Positions 1 to 9,534 of a stretch of DNA of 64,000 nucleotides are shown one piece after another (position 1 is the stretch's first letter; each line of letters opens with the position of its first letter). Under the pieces are notes generated by a model. The model was not told the DNA's origin. It made no database searches and saw only the letters and a program-made list of their open reading frames with translations. The stretch comes from JAGRGG01 sp965217265 (GTDB lineage Bacteria > Pseudomonadota > Alphaproteobacteria > Geminicoccales > Geminicoccaceae), in assembly GCA_965217265.1 (NCBI GenBank), contig CBDCHP010000018.1:744001-808000 (forward strand), read 5' to 3'. The position numbers and the translations under genes were made by a program.

Positions 1-1026
1 GACGAGCCGACCGGCGTCCTCACCCCCGACGAGGCCGACCACCTGTTTCGCATCCTCAAAGGGCTGCGCGACCAGGGCCGCACGGTCCTCCTCATCACCC
101 ACAAATTGCGCGAGATCATGGCGATCACCGACGCGGTCGGCGTCATGCGTCAAGGTGCCGTGGTGGCGCACCGGGAGACCGCGTCGACCGGCCGCGAGGA
201 ACTGGCCGAACTGATGGTCGGGCGCAAGGTGATCCTGCGGGTCGAGAAGGGCGACGCGGCCCCCGGCGAGATCGTCCTCGACGTCGAGGGCCTGCGCGTC
301 CGCGACCGCCAGGGCGTCGAGCGCCTCAAGGGCGTGGATCTCGCCGTGCGGCGCGGCGAGATCGTCGGCATCGCCGGCGTCTCGGGCAACGGTCAGAGCG
401 AGCTGCTGGAGGCAATCTCCGGCATGGTCGAGCCCAGCGCCGGCGTCGTGCGGGTGAACGGCACACCGGTCAGCGGGCGCGGGGCGAGGATCGGCCACGT
501 ACCCGAGGATCGCCTGCGCGTCGGCCTCGTCCGCGGCTTTCCGGCCTGGGAGAACGCTGTCCTGGGCTACCAGGACGCCGAGTGCTACGAGAAGCGCGGC
601 TTCATGCGCATCAAGCGCATCCGCGACGTCTGCCGGGACTGGATGCGGCGCCACGACGTCCGGCCCCCTTCGTGCGACCTGGAGGCGCAGGGCTTTTCCG
701 GCGGCAACCAGCAAAAGCTGGTTCTCGCCCGCGAACTGGAGCACGGGCCGGATCTCCTCCTCGTCGGCCAGCCGACCCGCGGCGTCGACATCGGCGCGAT
801 CGAGCTGATCCACAAGCGCCTGATCGCGATGCGCGACGCCGGCAAGGCGATCCTGCTCGTCTCGGTCGAGCTCGACGAGGTGATGGCGCTCTCGGACCGC
901 ATCCTCGTCATGGTCGACGGCGCGATCACCGGCGAGGTGGCGGGGGGTGCCGCCGACGAGCGCCGCATCGGGCTGCTGATGGCCGGCGTGCGCGAGGACG
1001 CGCCGCCGGAGTCCGTGCCCGCATGA
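1..1026 (+). CDS. Nucleoside-type ABC importer ATP-binding protein, 3' part
   Basis: The frame is open from base 1, so the 5' end lies outside the window. The visible part begins in the Walker B of the first nucleotide-binding domain (DEPTGVLTP, where families usually have DEPTAVLTP). A complete second domain follows, with Walker A-like GVSGNGQSE, signature FSGGNQQK and a Walker B region LLVGQPTRGVDIG. Duplicated ATPases of this kind energise sugar or nucleoside importers of the RbsA/YufO/NupO class. The stop overlaps the next permease start (ATGA). The following permeases and nucleoside-catabolic genes point to nucleosides as the substrate. The last Walker B has Q in place of the usual E (GQPTRG), as is common in the second domain of this family. 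Confidence 0.93.
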   Translation, partial: DEPTGVLTPDEADHLFRILKGLRDQGRTVLLITHKLREIMAITDAVGVMRQGAVVAHRETASTGREELAELMVGRKVILRVEKGDAAPGEIVLDVEGLRVRDRQGVERLKGVDLAVRRGEIVGIAGVSGNGQSELLEAISGMVEPSAGVVRVNGTPVSGRGARIGHVPEDRLRVGLVRGFPAWENAVLGYQDAECYEKRGFMRIKRIRDVCRDWMRRHDVRPPSCDLEAQGFSGGNQQKLVLARELEHGPDLLLVGQPTRGVDIGAIELIHKRLIAMRDAGKAILLVSVELDEVMALSDRILVMVDGAITGEVAGGAADERRIGLLMAGVREDAPPESVPA

Positions 1027-2147
1027 CCAAGGACGCCCTGCCGACTTGGGTCGAGATCGGGCTGATCCCGCTCCTCAACCTGACGCTCGCCTTCCTCGTC
1101 ACCGGCATCATCGTCGTCGTCTTGGGCGAGAACCCGCTGCGCGCCGTCGAACTGCTGCTCTACGGCGCGTTCGGCTACGGTAGCGCCTGGGGCTACACCC
1201 TCTTCTACACGACGAACTTCATCTTCACCGGGCTTGCCGTGGCGCTCGCCTTCCACGCCGGCCTGTTCAACATCGGCGGCGAGGGGCAGGCCTACCTAGG
1301 CGGCCTCGGCGCCGGCCTCGTCGCGCTGGCGCTCGGCGGCGGTCCCGCCATCCTCGTCCTGCCCTTGTGCGTCTTGGGCGCCGCCCTGTTCGGGGCGCTG
1401 TGGGGTTTCATCCCCGGTTGGCTGCAAGCAAGGCGCGGCAGCCACGTCGTCATCACGACGATCATGCTGAACTTCGTCGCCGCCGCCCTCATGACCTACC
1501 TGATGGTCAACGTCCTGATCGTGTCGGGCAGCCAGATCCCCGAGAGCGCCCGCTTCGGCGAGGGCGCCTTGATGCCGCACTTAAGCGGCCTGTTCGCCGT
1601 CTTCGGCCTCGACCTCGGCCGCTCGCCCTTGAACGTCTCGCTGTTCTTGGCGCTGATCGCCTGCGTCGTCGTCTGGGCCTTCGTCTGGAAGACGCGGCCC
1701 GGCTACGAGATCCGCGTCGTCGGCCAGAGCGAGCCCGCCGCCCGCTACGCCGGCATCGACCCCGGCCGCCGGGTCATCCTGGCGATGACGCTCTCAGGGG
1801 CACTCGCCGGTCTCATGGCGGTGAACGAGGTCTTGGGCGCGCAGGGCCGCATCGTGCTGGGCTTCACCGGCGGCTACGGCTTCGTCGGCATCGCGGTCGC
1901 GCTCATGGGCCGCAACCACCCGCTCGGCATCGTGCTCGCGGCGCTTCTCTTCGGCGCCCTCTACCAAGGCGGTTCCGAACTCGCCTTCGACATGCCGGCG
2001 ATCACCCGCGACATGGTGGTCGTGATCCAGGGCCTCGTCATCCTCTTCGCCGGTGCTCTGGAGAACCTGTTTCGGCCAAGCCTGAAGCGCCTGTTCATCA
2101 AGCGGCGCGACCCCGCCCCGGCGGCGACGGGGGCGGCGCGTGGCTGA
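1023..2147 (+). CDS. Nucleoside-type ABC importer permease 1
   Basis: 374-residue inner-membrane permease starting at the ATG that overlaps the upstream stop codon. It has about eight to ten hydrophobic segments, the family motif with NIGGEGQAYLGG near residue 80, and a cytoplasmic loop with GYEIRVVGQSEPAARYAGI. These are typical of BPD_transp_2 permeases (YufP/NupP, RbsC-like). It should pair with the following permease to form the channel driven by the upstream ATPase. The substrate-binding lipoprotein expected for this system (BMP family) is not in the window and probably lies upstream. Confidence 0.92.
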   Translation: MTKDALPTWVEIGLIPLLNLTLAFLVTGIIVVVLGENPLRAVELLLYGAFGYGSAWGYTLFYTTNFIFTGLAVALAFHAGLFNIGGEGQAYLGGLGAGLVALALGGGPAILVLPLCVLGAALFGALWGFIPGWLQARRGSHVVITTIMLNFVAAALMTYLMVNVLIVSGSQIPESARFGEGALMPHLSGLFAVFGLDLGRSPLNVSLFLALIACVVVWAFVWKTRPGYEIRVVGQSEPAARYAGIDPGRRVILAMTLSGALAGLMAVNEVLGAQGRIVLGFTGGYGFVGIAVALMGRNHPLGIVLAALLFGALYQGGSELAFDMPAITRDMVVVIQGLVILFAGALENLFRPSLKRLFIKRRDPAPAATGAARG

Positions 2148-3114
2148 CGCCTACCTGCAGGCCCTCTTCATCCTCGACAGCACGTTTCGCTTGGCGGCAC
2201 CCCTCGTCCTCGCCGCGATGGCGGGCCTGTTCTCCGAGCGCTCTGGCGTCGTCGACATCGCGCTGGAGGGCAAGATGCTGGGCGGCGCGTTCGCCGCCGC
2301 CGCGGCCGCCGCCGTCACCGGCAGCGCCTGGGTGGGGCTCGGCGCCGCCCTCGTCGTCGCCTTGGCACTCGCCATGCTGCACGCCTTCGCCTCGGTGACG
2401 GCCAAGGGCAACCAGGTCGTCTCGGGCATGGCGATCAACATCGCGGTCGCCGGCCTCGGCCCCGTCCTCGCCGACGCTTGGTTCCATCAGGCCGGGCGCG
2501 TGCCCGTCTTCGGCGCCGGCACGCGCTTCACCCCGATCGAACTGCCGCTCGCCGAGGCGCTGCGGCCCGTGCCGATCCTCGGCCCGTTCTACGCCGAGGT
2601 GGTGAGCGGACACAACCTGCTCGTCTACGCCGCGGCCCTGTCCGTGCCGCTCGTCGGCTACGTCGTCTACCACACCCGCTTCGGCCTGCGCCTGCGCGCG
2701 GTCGGCGAGAACCCGGCCGCCGTCGACACGGCCGGCATCTCGGTGACGTGGATGCGCTACAGGGCGCTGATGGTGACGGGGCTCTTGTGCGGCGTCGCCG
2801 GCGCCTACCTCTCGATCGCGCAGGGCGCCGGGTTCGTTCGTGACATGACCGCCGGCAAGGGCTACCTCGCGCTCGCCGCCCTCATCTTCGGCAAGTGGCG
2901 CCCCGTGCCGACCCTCTTCGCCTGCCTCCTCTTCGCCCTCACCGACGCGCTCCAGGCGCGGCTGCAGGGCGTGCCGCTCCCGATCGTCGGCGAACTCCCG
3001 ACCCAGGCGATCCAAGCACTACCCTACCTGCTCACCATCCTGCTGCTCGCCGGCTTCGTCGGCCGCGCCGTGGCGCCGAAGGCGATTGGCCAGCCCTACG
3101 TGAAGGAACGATGA
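2140..3114 (+). CDS. Nucleoside-type ABC importer permease 2
   Basis: 324-residue polytopic membrane protein of the BPD_transp_2 family (YufQ/NupQ-like). The start is a GTG overlapping the previous gene by 8 bp. Motifs include SGVVDIALEGKMLGGAF near the N-terminus, in the place of the usual INIGLEG motif, and YHTRFGLRLRAVGENPAAVDTAGI in the cytoplasmic loop that contacts the ATPase. The stop overlaps the cdd start by 4 bp (ATGA), so transporter and nucleoside catabolism are translationally coupled. Confidence 0.92.
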   Translation: MADAYLQALFILDSTFRLAAPLVLAAMAGLFSERSGVVDIALEGKMLGGAFAAAAAAAVTGSAWVGLGAALVVALALAMLHAFASVTAKGNQVVSGMAINIAVAGLGPVLADAWFHQAGRVPVFGAGTRFTPIELPLAEALRPVPILGPFYAEVVSGHNLLVYAAALSVPLVGYVVYHTRFGLRLRAVGENPAAVDTAGISVTWMRYRALMVTGLLCGVAGAYLSIAQGAGFVRDMTAGKGYLALAALIFGKWRPVPTLFACLLFALTDALQARLQGVPLPIVGELPTQAIQALPYLLTILLLAGFVGRAVAPKAIGQPYVKER

Positions 3115-3500
3115 ACGACCTGCTCGCCGCCGCGCGCGGGGCGAGGGGACGCGCCCACGCCCCCTATTCCGGCTTCAAGGTCGGTTGCGCGCTCCGGCTG
3201 CCGTCCGGGCGGATCGTGACCGGCTGCAACGTCGAGAACGTGGCCTACCCGTTGAGTTCCTGCGCCGAGCGGATCGCCGTCGGCGCCATGCTGCTGACCG
3301 GCGAGAACCGGATCGAGGAGGCGCTGGTGATCGGCTTCGGCGCCACCCCCTGCACGCCCTGCGGCGGCTGCCGCCAGACGCTCGCCGAGTTCGCCGGGCC
3401 CGACCTCGTCGTGCATTGCTGCGCCGCCGACGGGACGGTCTTGAGCCGGCGCCTGGACGCGCTCCTGCCGTACGCCTTCGGGCCGGGAGACTTGGCATGA
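3111..3500 (+). CDS. cdd: Cytidine deaminase
   Basis: 129-residue homotetramer-type cytidine deaminase that hydrolyses cytidine and deoxycytidine to uridine and deoxyuridine plus ammonia. Zinc and catalytic motifs are visible: SSCAER (Cys ligand and catalytic Glu) and PCTPCGGCRQ (the two remaining Cys ligands). NVENVAYP is the substrate loop. The start is the ATG of the ATGA overlap with the permease. It feeds uridine-type nucleosides to the phosphorylases downstream in the same operon. Confidence 0.96.
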   Translation: MNDLLAAARGARGRAHAPYSGFKVGCALRLPSGRIVTGCNVENVAYPLSSCAERIAVGAMLLTGENRIEEALVIGFGATPCTPCGGCRQTLAEFAGPDLVVHCCAADGTVLSRRLDALLPYAFGPGDLA

Positions 3501-4312
3501 GCGAGGCCGCCAGAGTCGTGCGCGAACGCACGCCCGGCTTCGTCCCGGCCCTGGCCCTCCTGCTCGGCTCCGGGTTGGGGGCGGTGGCCGAGACGGTCCG
3601 GCCGCACGCCTCGATCGCCTACGCCGACCTGCCGGGCCTGCCGGTCCCGAGCGTCGAGGGCCACGGCGGCACGCTCACGCTCGGCGACGTCGACGGGCTG
3701 CCGGTCGCCTGCTTCAAGGGCCGGGCGCACCTCTACGAGGGCGACGCTGCGGCGCCGCTGCGGCTGGTTCGCCTCGCCAAGGATCTGGGCGTAGGCGCTT
3801 TTCTCGCGACCAGCGCCGTCGGCGGCATCCGCGACGACCTGGGGCCGGGGGCTTTCGTGCGCATCACGGACCACTTGAACCTGACCGGCACCAACCCCTT
3901 GATCGGCGCCAACGACGACGCCTACGGCCCCCGCTTTCCCGACATGAGCCGTGCCTACGACCCTGGCCTCGCCGACGCGCTGGACCGGGCGGCGCGGGCG
4001 GCGGGCGTGGACCTCGCGGGCGGCGTCTACGCCGGCTGGCGCGGGCCCTCCTTCGAGACCCCGGCCGAGATCCGCATGTTGCGGGGTTTGGGCGGCGACG
4101 TGGTCGGCATGTCGATCGTGGCGGAGGCAATCGCGGCGGCGCATTGCGACCTGCCGTTCGCCGCCGTCTCGGTCGTCGTCAACCGCGCCGCCGGCCTCGC
4201 CGGGGCGGTGTTGAGCCACGATGAAACGCTTGCCCGTGCGACGGAGGCGGGGCCGGGGCTCGCCGCCCTCGTGCGGGCGTTCGCGGCGGAGATGCGCGAT
4301 GGACAGACGTAG
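3497..4312 (+). CDS. Purine nucleoside phosphorylase
   Basis: 271-residue trimeric-type (class II, PNP/MTAP family) phosphorylase. It splits purine nucleosides with phosphate to the base and (deoxy)ribose-1-phosphate. Visible motifs are GSGLG near the N-terminus (phosphate site), the phosphate-binding motif VEGHGGTL, TSAVGGIRDDLGPG, GGVYAGWRGPSFETPAEIRML, and VVGMSIVAEAIAA, followed by VVVNRAAG. The start overlaps the cdd stop (ATGA) and the end overlaps deoC by 14 bp. The exact purine preference cannot be read from the sequence. Confidence 0.93.
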   Translation: MSEAARVVRERTPGFVPALALLLGSGLGAVAETVRPHASIAYADLPGLPVPSVEGHGGTLTLGDVDGLPVACFKGRAHLYEGDAAAPLRLVRLAKDLGVGAFLATSAVGGIRDDLGPGAFVRITDHLNLTGTNPLIGANDDAYGPRFPDMSRAYDPGLADALDRAARAAGVDLAGGVYAGWRGPSFETPAEIRMLRGLGGDVVGMSIVAEAIAAAHCDLPFAAVSVVVNRAAGLAGAVLSHDETLARATEAGPGLAALVRAFAAEMRDGQT

Positions 4313-5073
4313 CGCCGACGACCTTTTGGCCGAAGCGCGGGCGGCAGGGGCCGATCCCGCGTTTGCCGCCCGCGCGATGCGGCTCCTCGACCTCACCTCC
4401 TTGCAGGGCGAGGCGGGCGACGAGACGGCGGACGAGATCGAGCGCTTGTGCCGAGACGCGATCGCCTGCCGCGCCGCCGCAGTCTGCATCTACCCGCGCC
4501 ACCTGCCGCTCGCGCGCGGCCTCTTGGACGGGACGGGCGTGCGCCTCGCTACCGTCGCCGCCTTCCCGCACGGCGGCGACGACATCGCAATGGCCGCGGA
4601 CGAGACCGCCGCCGCCGTCGCCGAAGGCGCCGACGAGGTCGACGTCGTGGCGCCGATCGGGGCCTTGATGGAGGGCGACATCGGCGCGGTCGGGGAACTG
4701 ATCGCCGCCTGTCGCGCCGCCGCGACCCCGTCCACCACCTTGAAGCTGATCCTGGAGACGGGCGTGCTCGCCGAGCCGTCCAGGGTGACGGCGGCGGCGC
4801 GGGCCGCCGTGATGGCCGGGGTCGACTTTCTCAAGACCTCGACCGGCAAGGCGCCGGTCGGTGCCACCCTCGACGCGGCCCTGTGGCTGCTCGCCGTCAT
4901 CGCCGAGGCCGACGGCCGGGTGGGGCTCAAGGTCTCAGGCGGCGTGCGCACCGCCGACGACGCAGGCACCTACGCCCGGCTCGCCGAACTGGTGCTGGGC
5001 GAGGACTGGGTGACGCCTACCCACTTTCGCATCGGCGCCTCGTCGCTGCTGACCGATCTTCGCCGCCTCAAGG

Positions 5074-5081
<8 letters not shown>
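4299..5081 (+). CDS. deoC: Deoxyribose-phosphate aldolase
   Basis: 260-residue class I aldolase cleaving deoxyribose-5-phosphate to acetaldehyde and glyceraldehyde-3-phosphate. The Schiff-base lysine lies in VDFLKTSTGKAP, with the second active-site lysine in VGLKVSGGVRT. The longer variant (about 250 residues, DeoC of the E. coli type) matches. The start at 4299 is chosen because MDRRSADDLLAEA aligns with the family N-terminus; it lies inside the 3' end of the phosphorylase gene. The phosphopentomutase (deoB) needed to convert deoxyribose-1-phosphate into its substrate is not in this operon. Confidence 0.95.
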
Positions 5082-6399
<1,318 letters not shown>

Positions 6400-6404
6400 G
6401 AGTG

Positions 6405-6512
6405 AACGCTTCGCGTGCGCTGGGCGCGTGGCCTTTCTTCTTTTTGTCTTTGTTCGAGGCTGGCCCTCGGCGCCCCGGCCAACCTCCTGCGTTAACACCG
6501 GCGAAAAAACGG
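6405..6512. repeat. Dispersed palindromic intergenic element, copy 1 (partial)
   Basis: Begins AACGCTTCGCGTGCGCTG directly after deoA, followed by the T-rich stretch TTTCTTCTTTTTGTCTTTG, the centre with GGCCCTCGGCG, and GCGTTAACAC. The right arm (A-rich strand and CGCGAAGCGTT end) is lost, and the sequence runs into the rpmB promoter. It shares its centre with the full copies near 16.8, 33.9 and 52.3 kb. Confidence 0.75.
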
Positions 6513-6519
6513 CTTTGGC

Positions 6520-6549
6520 TTGACGATCGACGTTCGAGCGCACTAATAG
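6520..6549 (+). promoter_or_regulatory. Candidate sigma-70 promoter of rpmB
   Basis: TTGACG at 6520-6525 and TAATAG at 6544-6549 are separated by 18 bp, about 65 bp upstream of the rpmB start. It is a sequence match only; no transcription start is known. Confidence 0.45.
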
Positions 6550-6563
6550 GCGCATAACACGGT

Positions 6564-6590
6564 CCCGCGCCCCGCGCGGGTACGGTTTTT
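6564..6590 (+). promoter_or_regulatory. GC hairpin plus T run in rpmB leader
   Basis: CCCGCGC (6564-6570), loop CCC, then GCGCGGG (6574-6580) form a perfect 7-bp stem, followed after TACGG by five T residues. It sits between the candidate promoter and the rpmB start, so it may act as a leader attenuator of the ribosomal protein gene. Confidence 0.4.
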
Positions 6591-6613
6591 CCACCCTTTC
6601 AAGGTATACGACG

Positions 6614-6907
6614 ATGGCCCGACGCTGCAGCCTGACCGGCAAGGGCGTTCAGTCCGGCAACAATGTCAGCTACGCCAACAACAGGACGCGGCGCCGGTTC
6701 TTGCCCAACATCCAGTCCCGCCGCCTGTTCAGCGAAGCGCTCGGCACGGCGTTTCGCATGCGCATCGCGACGCAGACCCTGCGCACGATCGACAAGCACG
6801 GCGGGCTCGACGGCTTCCTCCTCAACACCGCCGACAAGGCGCTGCCGAGCGAGATGAAGCGCTTAAAGCAGCGCATCGAGACGAAGCGCGCCGCGGCAGC
6901 GGCCTGA
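6614..6907 (+). CDS. rpmB: 50S ribosomal protein L28
   Basis: 97-residue basic protein with the L28 pattern: MARRCSLTGKGVQSGNNVSYANN, then RTRRRFLPNIQSRRL and RMRIATQTLRTIDKHGGLDGFL. It is a component of the large ribosomal subunit. Length is typical of the alphaproteobacterial form. It is transcribed alone from the leader described at 6520-6590 and converges on the minus-strand operon ending at 6912, with only four bases between the stop codons. Confidence 0.97.
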   Translation: MARRCSLTGKGVQSGNNVSYANNRTRRRFLPNIQSRRLFSEALGTAFRMRIATQTLRTIDKHGGLDGFLLNTADKALPSEMKRLKQRIETKRAAAAA

Positions 6908-6911
6908 CGCC

Positions 6912-7478
6912 TCAGATACCGCTCGCCGCGCCGCCGTCGAGCGCCGCCACCACCGCTTCCAGCCGCGGCTCGTCGATGCCCATCTCGCGCAGGTGCAGGA
7001 CCGTGTTGCGGACGTAGTCGGTGTTGCGTCCGCCCTCGCCGACCCCGGCCTCGACGGTGGCGACGATCTCCGGCAGCGGCAGGTCGCCCGCGAACTGCGC
7101 GTGGTCGGGCTTGGCGACGTAGGTCCAGGCCTCGACCGTCTCGCCGCCGAGCAGCGTCAGCGGCACGCGCGCGCGGCGATAGACCTCCGTCACCAGTTCG
7201 CGCCCGTCGAGGTAGGTCAGCGTCTCGGCCTCGCGCTCAAGCGCCACGCCGATCGCCCGGCCGCGGCAGGACCGGCCGGGGGCGAGGCCGAGGACGAGGC
7301 CCGGTTGCGCGCGGGTGCCGCGCCAGTGCCAGGACCGGACGCACAACGAGCGGTGATAGCCGTCCAGCGTCGCCGGCTCGAAGGCCATGACCTCAAAGCC
7401 CGGCTTCCACATCAAGGAGCCGTAGCCGAACACCCAGACGAGCCCGTCCCGCCCGGACGTGGGCGCGCCACCGCTCAC
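6912..7478 (-). CDS. ChaC-like gamma-glutamylcyclotransferase
   Basis: 188-residue protein of the ChaC family, which cleaves glutathione to 5-oxoproline and Cys-Gly. The N-terminal glycine-rich motif VFGYGSLMWKPGF is the substrate-binding P-loop-like element of the family. A conserved block at the C-terminal end reads GRNTDYVRNTVLHL. The start is the GTG that overlaps the tyrA stop (GTGA), so the gene is last in the aromatic amino acid operon. The metabolic link to that operon is not obvious. Confidence 0.88.
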   Translation of the reverse strand: MSGGAPTSGRDGLVWVFGYGSLMWKPGFEVMAFEPATLDGYHRSLCVRSWHWRGTRAQPGLVLGLAPGRSCRGRAIGVALEREAETLTYLDGRELVTEVYRRARVPLTLLGGETVEAWTYVAKPDHAQFAGDLPLPEIVATVEAGVGEGGRNTDYVRNTVLHLREMGIDEPRLEAVVAALDGGAASGI

Positions 7479-8392
7479 GCCTCCTTCGCCAACGGATCGT
7501 CCGGCTGGCGGACGTAGGCTTGGCCCGCCTTGATGACGCCGCGGCGGATGGCGCGGGTGCGGGTGAAGAGGTCGGACAAGGCGTCGCCCTCGTCCCAGCG
7601 GATGTTGCGCTGCAAGGCAATCAGGTCCTCGGTGAAGCGGCCGAGCATCTCCAGAACGGCCGGCTTGTTGTGCAAGAACACGTCGCGCCACATGGTCGGA
7701 TCGGAGCCGGCGATGCGGGTGAAGTCGGTGAAGCCGCCGGCCGCGTACTTGAAGACCTCGGCCTTCTCCTGCTCCTCCAGGTCGGCGACCGTGCCGACGA
7801 TGGTGTAGGCGATCAGGTGCGGCAGGTGCGAGGTGATGGCGAGCACCTTGTCGTGGCGGTCGGGGTCCATGACGTCGACCTGGGCGCCGGCCAGCTCCCA
7901 CAGATCCCGCACGCGGGCCGTGGCGCTGGTATCGGTCGCGTCCGTCGGCGTCAGGATGCAGCGGCGGCCCCGAAACAGGGTGGCGAACGCGGCCTCCGGC
8001 CCGGAGTGCTCGGTGCCGGCGACCGGGTGGCCCGGCACGAACAGGGCGGGCTCGGGCAGGTGCGGCGTCACCGCGTCGATCACCCGCCGCTTCACCGAGC
8101 CGACGTCGGTGACGATGGCGTCGGCGGCGAGCCCCGGCGCCATCGCGGCGGCGACGGCCCCCATGGCGCCGGGCGGCACGCCTAAGATCACGAGGTCGGC
8201 CCCCGCGACGGCGGACGCCGGTTCGGCCTCGGCCCGGTCGCACAAGCCGAGGTCCAGCGCCTTGGCCCGCGTCTTTGGGCTCCGGGCGCAGGCGACGATC
8301 TCAGAGGCCGCCCCGGCCCCGCGCAGCACCTTGGCGAGCGAGCCGTTGATCAGGCCGATGCCGACGAGCGCGACCCGGCCGAAGCCGCTCAT
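7475..8392 (-). CDS. tyrA: Prephenate/arogenate (cyclohexadienyl) dehydrogenase
   Basis: 305-residue NAD(P)-dependent dehydrogenase of tyrosine biosynthesis. The Rossmann motif at the N-terminus is VALVGIGLINGS. The catalytic region with GHPVAGTEHSGPEAA and ITSHLPHLIAY carries the conserved histidines. The start overlaps the hisC stop by 4 bp. Oxidising prephenate versus arogenate cannot be decided here; the partner aminotransferase encoded upstream is hisC-like, as in other organisms using either route. Confidence 0.93.
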   Translation of the reverse strand: MSGFGRVALVGIGLINGSLAKVLRGAGAASEIVACARSPKTRAKALDLGLCDRAEAEPASAVAGADLVILGVPPGAMGAVAAAMAPGLAADAIVTDVGSVKRRVIDAVTPHLPEPALFVPGHPVAGTEHSGPEAAFATLFRGRRCILTPTDATDTSATARVRDLWELAGAQVDVMDPDRHDKVLAITSHLPHLIAYTIVGTVADLEEQEKAEVFKYAAGGFTDFTRIAGSDPTMWRDVFLHNKPAVLEMLGRFTEDLIALQRNIRWDEGDALSDLFTRTRAIRRGVIKAGQAYVRQPDDPLAKEA

Positions 8393-9498
8393 GCCGCCCC
8401 CAAGGCACGGCCGCTCGTGAAGTCGCGCAGGGCGTCGAGCAGGGCCGTGTTCTCCGCTTCGAGGCCGACGCTGATGCGCAGGGCGTGCGGCAGGCCGTAG
8501 GCGTCCATCGCCCGCACGAGGATGCCGCGGCCCTCCAGGCAGGCGTTGGCGGCGGCGGCCTCCTTCGCGTCGGCCAAACCCGCGAGGACGAAGTTGCCGA
8601 CCGAAGCGTGCGCCTCGATGCCAAGGCCGGCGAGCCCCGCGGCGATGCGCTCGCGCTCGGCCGCGTTGTGCGCGACCGAGCGGCGCTGGTGGTCCCGGTC
8701 GGCCAGGGCCGCGACGCCGGCCGCGAGCGCCGGGCCGCCGAGGTTGAAGGGGCCGCGCACCCGGTTGACCACGTCGACGATGTCGAAGGGCGCCAGCATC
8801 CAGCCGAGGCGCAATCCCGCGAGGCCGAACAGCTTCGAGAAGGTCCGGGTCATGACGACGTTGTCGTAGGCGAGGGCCAGGTCCTGCCCGTTCGCGTAGT
8901 CGTCGGCCTCGACGTACTCGGCGTAGGCCGCGTCGACGACGAGGACGACGTGGCCGGGCAGGCCGGCGTGCAGCCGCTCAAGCTCGGTCTTGGAGAGGTA
9001 GCTGCCGGTCGGATTGTTGGGGTTGGCGAGGAAGACGAGCTTGGTGCGGGCCGTGACGCGCGCCAGCAGCGCGTCGACGTCGGCCTTGAGGCCGGTCTCG
9101 GGCGCTGCCACTGGGCGCGCCCCGGCCGCCAGCGCCGCGAGCCGGTACATCAAGAAGCCGTGCCGGCTGTAGAGCACTTCGTCGTCGGGGCCGGCGTAGG
9201 CGCGGACCAGGAGCGCGATCAATTCGTCCGACCCCGCGCCGCAGACGATCCGCTCCGGGTCGAGGTCGAAGCGCCGGCCGAGGGCGCGGCGCAGTTCCGC
9301 GGCACCGCCGTCGGGGTAGCGCGACATCCGGGTGGCCTCGCCGAGATAGGCTTCGATCGCGTCCTTCGAGGCCCCGAGCGGGTTCTCGTTCGAGGACAGC
9401 TTGATCGGCGCCAAACCGCTCTTGAGCGCCGACTTGCCGCCGACGTAGGGGGCGATGTCGAGGATTCCGGGGCGGGGGGTCGGTGTCGGCATGGGCAT
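8389..9498 (-). CDS. hisC: Histidinol-phosphate / aromatic aminotransferase
   Basis: 369-residue fold-type I PLP aminotransferase. Motifs are SSNENPLGAS at the N-terminus, FLANPNNPTGSYL, and the PLP lysine in TRTFSKLFGLAGLRLGW. HisC acts in histidine biosynthesis, and homologues placed between chorismate mutase and tyrA also transaminate aromatic keto acids. The operon position suggests a role in phenylalanine and tyrosine formation, possibly both. The start at 9498 is preceded by a proline/threonine-rich leader (MPMPTPTPRP), so a slightly later start cannot be ruled out. Confidence 0.92.
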   Translation of the reverse strand: MPMPTPTPRPGILDIAPYVGGKSALKSGLAPIKLSSNENPLGASKDAIEAYLGEATRMSRYPDGGAAELRRALGRRFDLDPERIVCGAGSDELIALLVRAYAGPDDEVLYSRHGFLMYRLAALAAGARPVAAPETGLKADVDALLARVTARTKLVFLANPNNPTGSYLSKTELERLHAGLPGHVVLVVDAAYAEYVEADDYANGQDLALAYDNVVMTRTFSKLFGLAGLRLGWMLAPFDIVDVVNRVRGPFNLGGPALAAGVAALADRDHQRRSVAHNAAERERIAAGLAGLGIEAHASVGNFVLAGLADAKEAAAANACLEGRGILVRAMDAYGLPHALRISVGLEAENTALLDALRDFTSGRALGAA

Positions 9499-9534
9499 CG
9501 TCGGACTTGGGGCTTGAGGAAGAGGGCGTCGGCG

